Shown here piece after piece: positions 57,917 to 64,000 of a DNA stretch of 64,000 nt. The position numbers and the translations under genes are program-made. The notes beneath the pieces are model-generated. The model did not search any database. It was not told where the DNA came from and saw nothing but the letters and a program-made list of their open reading frames with translations. Each line of letters starts with the position of its first letter. The stretch's first letter is position 1. Source of the stretch: Acidobacterium capsulatum ATCC 51196 (GTDB lineage Bacteria > Acidobacteriota > Terriglobia > Terriglobales > Acidobacteriaceae); NCBI RefSeq assembly GCF_000022565.1, contig NC_012483.1:3162001-3226000 (forward strand), given 5' to 3'.

Positions 57917-58165
57917 ATGAACAGCGTGAAGGTCTGGACAGCATTTTCCGTGGGAGTGGTTGCCGGCGCATGCGTGGCGCTGCTGTATGCACCGCAGAGC
58001 GGCGAGCGGACGCGGCGTCAGATTCGCCGCAACGTGGAAGACGCGGGCGATTATCTGCGTGAGACCGCGGAAGAAGTGCAGGAGCGCGCGCAGGAGTATG
58101 TGAAGCGCGGCCGCGATGTGGTGGATGATCTGGTGGAGTCGGCTCGCAAGACGGTGAAGGCGTAG
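57917..58165 (+). CDS. YtxH domain protein
   Basis: An 82-residue YtxH-family protein: one membrane helix (AFSVGVVAGACVALLYAPQSGERTRRQI) and a charged amphipathic helix (RDVVDDLVESARKTVKA). The APxSGxxxR motif after the helix is the family mark. ATG at 57917 follows AAGGAG. YtxH proteins are stress-associated in Bacillus, but their function is unknown. It is convergent with clpC across a bidirectional terminator. Confidence 0.85.
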   Translation: MNSVKVWTAFSVGVVAGACVALLYAPQSGERTRRQIRRNVEDAGDYLRETAEEVQERAQEYVKRGRDVVDDLVESARKTVKA

Positions 58166-58192
58166 CGCGGCAAGGTCAGTTCGCAGAATAAG

Positions 58193-58222
58193 AAAAAGGC
58201 CCGGCGGTTGCCGGGCCTTTTT
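58193..58222. terminator. Bidirectional terminator between ytxH and clpC
   Basis: AAAAAGGCCCGGC with its perfect complement across a 4-nt loop gives a stem with T5 on both strands, so it serves both convergent genes. Confidence 0.92.
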
Positions 58223-58239
58223 GCGTGCTCAGAAGGCGG

Positions 58240-60696
58240 TTAGCTGTAGAGCAGGACGCCTTCGGGTTTGGTGTCTTCGCCCTCGCGCGCGACGGGGCGG
58301 TAGAAGAGCTGGTTGTTGTCGAGGTAGACCTCAAGGAAGGCCGGACGGTCACTGATGTGGCCGGCGATGAGGGCCTCGGAGAGCGGGTCTTCGACGTAGC
58401 GCTGCAGTGCGCGGCGCAGGGGGCGCGCTCCGTAGCTGCGGTCGATGAGCGTCTTCTCGAGGATCCACTTCTTGGCCTCTTCGTTGACCGAGATGGTGAT
58501 GGCCTTCTGCGCCAGATTGGCATTGAGCTGCTGCACGAGCAGTTCAAGAATCTGGATGAGGTCGGCGTCGGTGAGCGACTGGAAGATGATGATCTCGTCG
58601 ATGCGGTTGAGGAACTCGGGATTGAAGGTGCGCTTGACCTCGTTGCGCACGAGATCTTCGACCTTGTCCATGACGAGCTCTTCGCGGTCGCTCTGGAAGC
58701 CGAGGCCCTGCTTGCGCTGCAGGTGCCGCGCGCCGATGTTGGAGGTCATGATGATGATGGTGTTCTTGAAGTCGACCGTGTTGCCGAGGCCGTCGGTCAA
58801 CTGGCCATCCTCAAAGACCTGCAACAGGATGTTGAAGACATCCGGGTGCGCCTTTTCGATTTCGTCGAGCAGCACGACCGAGTAGGGCGAACGTTTGACG
58901 CGCTCGGTGAGCTGGCCGCCTTCCTCATAGCCGACGTAGCCCGGAGGCGAACCGATGAGCTTCGAGACGGAGTGCTTTTCCATGAACTCCGACATATCGA
59001 AGCGGATGATCGACTTCTCGCTGCCGAAAAGGAATTGCGCGAGGGTGCGCGCGACCTCGGTTTTGCCAACGCCGGTGGGGCCGAGGAAGAGGAACGAGCC
59101 GATGGGCCGGTGCGGCGACTTGAGGCCCGCACGGGAGCGGCGGATGGCGCGGGCGAGGGCCGAGATGGCCTTCTCCTGCGAGATGACGCGCTTGTGCAGC
59201 TCGCCTTCGACGCGCAGCAGCTTCTGGGTCTCTTCTTCCTTGATCGAAGTGATGGGCACGCCGGTCCAGCGGCTGACCACGTCTTCGATGTCTTCGCGGC
59301 TTACGATGCCGGCGGTGGAGTCATCGAGGTGATATTTCTCGCGGAGGGCGCGCAGGTTTTCGCGCTCCTTGCGTTCCTCGTCGGAGTAGAAGCGCGCCTT
59401 TTCGAACTCGTGGTTCGCGATGGCGTTCTCCATGCGGTGGACGATGAACTTGATGCGCTTCTGTACCTCGGTGATCTCCTCAGGCAGCGAGGTCTGGCGC
59501 AGCTTGACGCGCGCGCCGGCCTCGTCGATGAGGTCGATGGCCTTGTCGGGCAGGAAGCGGTCGGGAATGTAGCGATTGGAGTGCGAGACGGCGAACTCGA
59601 TGGAATCATCGGTGTAGCTGACCGCGTGGAACTTCTCATAGCGGTCTTTGATGCCCATGATGATCTTGATGGCATCCTCTTCATTGGGCGGCGGCACCTT
59701 GACGGCCTGGAAGCGCCGCTCGAGGGAGCGGTCTTTCTCGATGGACTTGCGGTACTCGCCGGGCGTGGTGGCGCCGATGCACTGGATTTCACCGCGCGAG
59801 AGGGCGGGCTTGAGGATGTTGGCCGCGTCGAGCGAGCCCTCGGCCGAGCCTGCGCCGACCAGCGTGTGCAGCTCATCGATGAAGATGATGGAGTTCTGAT
59901 TTTCCATCAGCTCTTTCATGATGGTCTTGAGGCGCTCTTCAAACTGGCCGCGGTATTTCGTTCCCGCGACGATCAATGAGAGGTCGAGCGCGAGCACGCG
60001 CTTGTCGGCGAGGAAGCTGGGCACGTCGCCGTCGGCGATGCGCTGGGCCAGCCCCTCAACGATGGCGGTTTTGCCGACGCCTGGCTCGCCGATGAGCACC
60101 GGATTGTTTTTGGTGCGGCGGCAGAGAATCTGGACGACGCGTTCGAGCTCCTGATCGCGGCCGATGAGCGGGTCGAGTGTGTTGTCAGCCGCGGCCTGGG
60201 TGAGGTCGCGCGAAAACTCGGCCAGCAGGCTGGATTCCCGGTTGCGCTGCGCGGGCGGCGCTTTCTCCTGCGTGGCGCGCGCCAGCTCTTCGCGAATGGC
60301 GACGAGCTTGAGGCCGCGCTCCTGGAGGATTTCAGCGGCGAAGCACTTTTCTTCACGCAGCAGGCCGAGCAGCAGGTGCTCGGTGCCGATGTGCTTGTGC
60401 GAGAGCCGCTCGGCTTCTTCGGCGGCGTAGGCGAGCACGCGCTTGCATTCGTTGGAGAGCGGCAGGTCGACGGAGGTCGAGACCTTTTCGCGAATGGTGG
60501 TGTGGCCTTCAATCTGCTTGCGAATCGACTCCACTGACGCGTGGGAGCGAAGGAAGCGATTGGTCAACGCTTTGTCCTCGCGCAGCAGACCCAGCAGCAG
60601 GTGCTCGGTCTCGATATAGGGCGAGCCGAACTGGCTGGCCTCATACCGTGCGAAAAAGATCACGCGCCGTGCTTTTTCTGTATAGCGTTCGAACAT
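58240..60696 (-). CDS. clpC: ATP-dependent Clp protease ATP-binding subunit ClpC
   Basis: Hexameric AAA+ unfoldase, 818 residues, that feeds substrates to ClpP. N-terminal Clp_N repeats ([22 protein letters not shown] ... [11 protein letters not shown] twice), first AAA+ module with Walker [14 protein letters not shown] and Walker B IIFIDELH, a UVR/middle region ([22 protein letters not shown]), and second AAA+ module with [15 protein letters not shown] and [11 protein letters not shown]. The middle domain is of ClpC rather than the longer ClpB type. ATG at 60696 follows AGGGGG; longer in-frame starts add no domain sequence. No ctsR-mcsAB genes are nearby. Confidence 0.95.
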   Translation of the reverse strand: MFERYTEKARRVIFFARYEASQFGSPYIETEHLLLGLLREDKALTNRFLRSHASVESIRKQIEGHTTIREKVSTSVDLPLSNECKRVLAYAAEEAERLSHKHIGTEHLLLGLLREEKCFAAEILQERGLKLVAIREELARATQEKAPPAQRNRESSLLAEFSRDLTQAAADNTLDPLIGRDQELERVVQILCRRTKNNPVLIGEPGVGKTAIVEGLAQRIADGDVPSFLADKRVLALDLSLIVAGTKYRGQFEERLKTIMKELMENQNSIIFIDELHTLVGAGSAEGSLDAANILKPALSRGEIQCIGATTPGEYRKSIEKDRSLERRFQAVKVPPPNEEDAIKIIMGIKDRYEKFHAVSYTDDSIEFAVSHSNRYIPDRFLPDKAIDLIDEAGARVKLRQTSLPEEITEVQKRIKFIVHRMENAIANHEFEKARFYSDEERKERENLRALREKYHLDDSTAGIVSREDIEDVVSRWTGVPITSIKEEETQKLLRVEGELHKRVISQEKAISALARAIRRSRAGLKSPHRPIGSFLFLGPTGVGKTEVARTLAQFLFGSEKSIIRFDMSEFMEKHSVSKLIGSPPGYVGYEEGGQLTERVKRSPYSVVLLDEIEKAHPDVFNILLQVFEDGQLTDGLGNTVDFKNTIIIMTSNIGARHLQRKQGLGFQSDREELVMDKVEDLVRNEVKRTFNPEFLNRIDEIIIFQSLTDADLIQILELLVQQLNANLAQKAITISVNEEAKKWILEKTLIDRSYGARPLRRALQRYVEDPLSEALIAGHISDRPAFLEVYLDNNQLFYRPVAREGEDTKPEGVLLYS

Positions 60697-60901
60697 GTTC
60701 CCCCTAGGGAAGAAGCCCGCCGGACCCATGGGCTGCGAGTCGTGGTTCGCAGCTTCGGAATTCGCGAGACTCTTCGTGACTGCTCGTCGTCCCGGGCCTA
60801 AAAAGTTGGCCAAAGTGTTGGACGACCGGAAGGTTGAATGATCAACCCATTACAACGAAGGCATTGCCTCTATTGTCCGCCTTCGGCGCTGCTCTGTCAG
60901 G

Positions 60902-61696
60902 TCAGACTATCGGCTGGTTGGCCGAGTCTGGTGAGAATTCGGTCAGGCGGCCCGAATTGAGCCGCAGGGTCCTGGTACAGCGGGCGGCCAGCATCATGTT
61001 ATGCGTGACCAGCACCGAGGTCAGGCGGTGCACGCGATGCAGCCGCTCAATGAGTGCAAACACCACATCCGAGGTTTTGGCATCGAGGTCTCCGGTGGGT
61101 TCGTCGGCGAGCAGGATGCGTGGCTCGGTGACCAAAGCCCTTGCGAGCGAGATGCGCTGCTGTTCGCCGCCGGAAAGCTCGCCGGCGCGATGGGTGGCGC
61201 GGTCTGCTAACTCCACCTCGTTGAGCCATTTAGAGGCTTTTTCGAGCGCGACGGCCTTGGTTTCTCCGCGTGCCAGCAGCGGCATGGCGATGTTCTCAAT
61301 CGCCGTAAACTCGGGCAGCAGGTAGTGAAACTGCCAAACGTAGCCGATCTGGCGGTTGCGGAAGCGGGCGGCCTCTTTGCCGCTGAGCCGCTGCACCTCG
61401 ACTCCTGAGCAGAAGACCTCGCCGCTTGAGGGCGCGTCGAGCGCTCCCATCATATGCAGCAGGGTGCTCTTGCCTGCTCCGGACTGGCCGACGATTGCGA
61501 GCATTTCGCCCTCGGCAACCTCCAGATCGAGGTTGTCAAACAGCACCAGTTCTCCGCGCCCGGTGGTGTAGGCCTTGCGCAGGTTAATCAACTGGATAAT
61601 AGATGGATGCGCGAGGGGGGCCTTCGGACGCAGACTGCCAGCCGGGACGGCGGGGCCGGGCGGCGTCGCAAAGGAGGAAGAGTTCACCGAATCCAT
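60902..61696 (-). CDS. lolD: LolD-type ABC ATPase (lipoprotein release or efflux)
   Basis: ATP-binding subunit of a MacB/LolCDE-type ABC system, about 264 residues. Motifs: IVGQSGAGKSTLLHMMGALD (Walker A), LSGGEQQRISLARAL (signature), ILLADEPTGDLDAKT (Walker B) and LVTHN. A 35-residue low-complexity N-terminus precedes the domain. The ATG at 61696 and a GTG five codons upstream are both possible starts. The FtsX-type partner permease lies two genes upstream on the same strand (63244-end), with a phospholipase-like gene between them. LolD is favoured over MacB because of the separate ATPase and the LolE-like partner. Confidence 0.85.
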   Translation of the reverse strand: MDSVNSSSFATPPGPAVPAGSLRPKAPLAHPSIIQLINLRKAYTTGRGELVLFDNLDLEVAEGEMLAIVGQSGAGKSTLLHMMGALDAPSSGEVFCSGVEVQRLSGKEAARFRNRQIGYVWQFHYLLPEFTAIENIAMPLLARGETKAVALEKASKWLNEVELADRATHRAGELSGGEQQRISLARALVTEPRILLADEPTGDLDAKTSDVVFALIERLHRVHRLTSVLVTHNMMLAARCTRTLRLNSGRLTEFSPDSANQPIV

Positions 61697-61739
61697 AACT
61701 ACGTCTAGCACTCCGGGGCGGAAAAAGGGAAGCGTGATG

Positions 61740-61867
61740 AGAGCAGTTCAGGAAATACGGTGAACATTTCTGCATTTTTTTAGTGCCGCCGCTCCCTGCT
61801 GGTCGCGTCGGCTTGTGGCTGTGGCTCCGGCTCCGGCTCCGGGCTGCACCCTTTCCTGAACTGCTCT
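61740..61867. repeat. 16-bp perfect inverted repeat flanking a 96-bp GC-rich segment
   Basis: AGAGCAGTTCAGGAAA at 61740-61755 is the exact reverse complement of 61852-61867. The enclosed segment contains a T7 run and a triple CCGGCT repeat and has no open frame. The right arm includes the stop codon of the neighbouring gene. It may be a small inverted-repeat element or a long stem. Confidence 0.7.
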
Positions 61868-63251
61868 ATTGCGTGAGAGTGGAAGGCTCTGAAAAAGCGG
61901 GACCGGTTTTGTTCCGGGACGGGCTTTGCGCCGAAAGATTGCGGATATAGGCCAAGTGAGCGGGCAGAGCGGGCTTCTGACGAAGCAGGGCGAGGTCGGC
62001 CTGGACGCGACGCCACTCCCGGCGGTGCTTTTTGAGCGTGTCGGGCGCGTTGGGGTTGGCGTAGTAGGCCAGCACGCTGTCTTTGAGAGCCTCGGGCACG
62101 TGGGGCGCGACTCCGGGCCGGGTGATGCGGTCGAGGAGTTTGGCGTAGGTCTTGTCGGTGAGGGCGTAGCTGCCGGGAAAAGATGGGAAGCCGGTGTCGA
62201 GGTCGAGATTGGGCAGCGAGAAGTTGCGGACTCCGACGCGGCCGATGGTGCCGATGAGGAAATCGTATTCGTCGACCGCGTCGTTGACGCTGTAGATGTA
62301 GCGCTGCTCGGTGGCCTGATTGGGGCCGCGAATGGAGAGGTCAGAGAGCGAGCCGACCTTGGGCACAATCAGGATGAGGAAGGCGTAGAAGCGGGTGCTG
62401 AAGCCGATGTGGTGTGTGCGGAAGCGCTGCCAGTGATTCTGCTGACCGGCGGTTTGGAGGCGTGCCTGGAACTCGCGGAACTGGGGCGTGTTCACGTCAG
62501 GCGGCATGCGCTTGCGGTGGAGCAGCACCTCAGCGTAAGCCACACGCGTGAGGAACTGGCGCACGGAGCTGCGATATCCACGGAAGGCAACGCGCTCGTT
62601 GCCGAGGACGCTGCGCAGGCTGAGGCCGTAGGTCTCGTAAAACGCCTGATTCATGAGCCGGCGTGGCACGTACATGCCCACGCTGCGCAGGTAGGCGGTG
62701 GGGGCGAAGCGGTCTTTGGAGAGCTGGTCAATGTCAAAAGCAAACTCGGTGCGGACGTGGCTGTGCGGGCTGTCTTCGTAGGTGATGATCTTGCCGTATT
62801 GGCGGTGCAGGCCCGGGAACTCGATGGCCACGGCGGGATTGACGGCGTAGCTGTGGCCGATGGCGTCGCCCACGTAATGGGAGAGTGCGCCAAGGGCGAA
62901 GGCAAACTCGTCCACGTTGCGGGAGTCGCGCAGGAGCGCGGTGACGAAGGCTCCGGTGCGGACGTAATGGGTGAGATCGCTGAAGAAATCTTTGCCGAAG
63001 GGGTAGTAGCCGGCGTCCTGAATGGTGGAGCCGCCGTAGGCATAACCGTGTGCGATGCGGAGGCCAGTCGCCGTGGTGTGTGGGTAGCGCTTAAGGAGCA
63101 GGGGCTTGATGGCGGGGTCCCAGGCGAGATCAATGATGCTTTCGTGCGTGAGAAATGAGTAGGCGCGGCTCGGGTGCGGCGCAAAGAAGAACAGCAGCGC
63201 GCAGAGGACGGACAGATTTCTGAAACGGCGGCGGAACGTTCGATTATTCAT
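61866..63251 (-). CDS. Secreted zinc-dependent phospholipase C-like protein
   Basis: About 461-residue exported protein with the zinc-dependent phospholipase C/S1-P1-like fold. Signal peptide (LSVLCALLFFFAPHPSRA), mature N-terminus YSFLTHESIIDLAWDPAIKPLLLKRYP, and metal-ligand stretches LAHGYAYGGS-like, FSDLTHYVRTGAFVTALLRDSRNVDEFAFALGALSHYVGDAIGHSYAVNP. The C-terminal half is unassigned apart from PNAPDTLKKHRREWRRVQADLALL. ATG at 63251 overlaps the stop of the upstream permease gene (ATGAATAA). Sited between the lolE-like and lolD genes. Substrate unknown. Confidence 0.82.
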   Translation of the reverse strand: MNNRTFRRRFRNLSVLCALLFFFAPHPSRAYSFLTHESIIDLAWDPAIKPLLLKRYPHTTATGLRIAHGYAYGGSTIQDAGYYPFGKDFFSDLTHYVRTGAFVTALLRDSRNVDEFAFALGALSHYVGDAIGHSYAVNPAVAIEFPGLHRQYGKIITYEDSPHSHVRTEFAFDIDQLSKDRFAPTAYLRSVGMYVPRRLMNQAFYETYGLSLRSVLGNERVAFRGYRSSVRQFLTRVAYAEVLLHRKRMPPDVNTPQFREFQARLQTAGQQNHWQRFRTHHIGFSTRFYAFLILIVPKVGSLSDLSIRGPNQATEQRYIYSVNDAVDEYDFLIGTIGRVGVRNFSLPNLDLDTGFPSFPGSYALTDKTYAKLLDRITRPGVAPHVPEALKDSVLAYYANPNAPDTLKKHRREWRRVQADLALLRQKPALPAHLAYIRNLSAQSPSRNKTGPAFSEPSTLTQ

Positions 63252-64000
63252 AGCGCAGCGCTTCGGCTGGCAGAACACGCGCCGCCGAACTGGATGGGTA
63301 CAGTGTGGCGATGAGCGAAACTCCCAGCGAAAGGGCTGCGACCGCCACTCCGTCTAGGATGCGCGGAGCGAACGGAAGGTAGTCAATTGAATAGACTTGC
63401 GCGTTCAGATGAATGAAGTGGTAGTGCTGGCCGAGCAGCGAGATGGCGTAGCCAAGAATGAGGCCGAAGAAGGTTCCAATGACGCTGATAAGCAGGCCCT
63501 GCAGCAGAAAGATGCGGCGCACCTGGCCGGGCTCGACGCCCATGGACATGAGCACGGCGATGTCTTTGGTTTTTTCCATGACCATCATGGTGAGCGCAAT
63601 GAGGATATTGAGCGCGGCCACGCAGACGATGAGGCCGATGATGATGAAGGTGACGACCTGCTCTTCCTGGAGCGCGGCGAAGAGCTGGCGGTTCTGCTCC
63701 ATCCAGTTGGTGGTGGAGAAGCCTTTGCCGGCGGCCTTTTCAATTTGTTGGCCGATGGCCGGGGCCTGGTAGAGATTGTCGATTTTGAAGGAGATGATGG
63801 AGATCACGTCCGGCTCGCCGAAGAGCGCCTGGGCGTCTTTGAGGCGGATGAAGCCGAAGCTGGAGTCGTACTGATAGAAGCCGGAGTGAAAGATGCCGGC
63901 GACCTGAAAGCGCTGGTAGCGCGGCACGAGTCCGTAGGGCGTGAGGTCGCCTTGAGGGCTGGTGACGAGCACGGTGTCGCCGACGCTGGCGCCGATGGTG
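63244..64000 (-). CDS. lolE: LolE/FtsX-type ABC permease (5' part outside window)
   Basis: C-terminal 250 residues of a lipoprotein-releasing permease of the LolC/LolE (MacB/FtsX) family; the start lies beyond the right edge. A periplasmic domain (DLTPYGLVPRYQRFQVAGIFHSGFYQYDSSFGFIRLKDAQALFG) is followed by the FtsX block with three helices (VVTFIIIGLIVCVAALNILIALTMMVMEKTKDIAVLMSMGVEPGQVRRIF and onward) and the end PSSSAARVLPAEALRYE. The MEKTKDIAVLMSMG coupling-helix motif is characteristic. It would pair with the LolD-like ATPase to extract lipoproteins from the inner membrane. Confidence 0.9.
   Translation of the reverse strand, partial: TIGASVGDTVLVTSPQGDLTPYGLVPRYQRFQVAGIFHSGFYQYDSSFGFIRLKDAQALFGEPDVISIISFKIDNLYQAPAIGQQIEKAAGKGFSTTNWMEQNRQLFAALQEEQVVTFIIIGLIVCVAALNILIALTMMVMEKTKDIAVLMSMGVEPGQVRRIFLLQGLLISVIGTFFGLILGYAISLLGQHYHFIHLNAQVYSIDYLPFAPRILDGVAVAALSLGVSLIATLYPSSSAARVLPAEALRYE

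Noticed and set aside
58225..59979. Long plus-strand open frame
   Set aside because: It is antisense to clpC with no ribosome site or recognisable domain; it follows from GC-rich codon bias.
61926..63158. Long plus-strand open frame
   Set aside because: It is the opposite strand of the phospholipase-like gene, with repetitive Gly/Val/Glu composition typical of shadow frames.

Overview
The window is high-GC DNA that looks like an acidobacterium of the Terriglobia/Acidobacteriaceae type. This rests on the mix of secreted plant-polysaccharide enzymes, phospholipase C-like phosphoesterases, a short-form ThiC and GC-rich hairpin repeat families. The species call is an inference from gene content, since no rRNA or tRNA gene was found. 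About 45 protein genes are supported. The first and last are cut by the window edges.

Layout. 1-8.2 kb: a secreted phosphoester and redox cluster (MauG-type di-heme peroxidase, two PF04185 phosphoesterases including a Tat-exported phospholipase C, a flavin disulfide oxidoreductase, a sphingomyelinase-like phosphoesterase). 8.3-10 kb: cysK-cysE. 10.2-16.6 kb: an ABC exporter followed 4 nt later by a GT84 cyclic-glucan-synthase-like protein that lacks the usual C-terminal phosphorylase, a possible reduced NdvA/NdvB pair. 17-18.2 kb: an exported protein with a carboxypeptidase-regulatory-like domain. 18.3-35.4 kb: a hemicellulose region with ketoglutarate-semialdehyde dehydrogenase, a divergent GntR regulator, GH115, GH9, a sialate/xylan acetylesterase and a GH54 arabinofuranosidase, interrupted by malic enzyme and a luciferase-like monooxygenase.

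35.6-43.6 kb: gyrB, a small exported Cys-containing peptide, two paralogous seven-helix membrane proteins, rplU-rpmA, and an ECF sigma / membrane protein / Spy-like cassette. 43.6-52.1 kb: an accessory, repeat-rich stretch with three identical-spacing palindromes, a 70-bp tandem hairpin array, two identical IS481-like elements each inserted at the same point of a hairpin repeat, a beta-propeller lipoprotein, DAHP synthase, a possible structured RNA and an orphan PAS histidine kinase.

52.1-56.1 kb: a cytochrome c maturation operon (ccmE-ccmA-ybaK-ccmB-tonB-like-ccmC-ccmD, minus strand) with a CXXXY-type CcmE and a YbaK deacylase gene translationally coupled inside it. 56.3-64 kb: thiC, a YtxH protein, clpC, lolD, a zinc-dependent phospholipase C-like protein and the 3' part of lolE.

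How parts connect: GH115, GH54, GH9 and the esterase would together strip and cut glucuronoarabinoxylan or cellulose, and the semialdehyde dehydrogenase is the last step of oxidative pentose/uronate catabolism to 2-oxoglutarate. The ccm operon would supply c-type cytochromes such as the peroxidase at the left edge. LolD, LolE and ClpC are housekeeping. The strongest candidates for something undescribed are the peptide plus seven-helix protein pair, the truncated glucan synthase/exporter unit, and the IS elements that use one hairpin repeat family as target.
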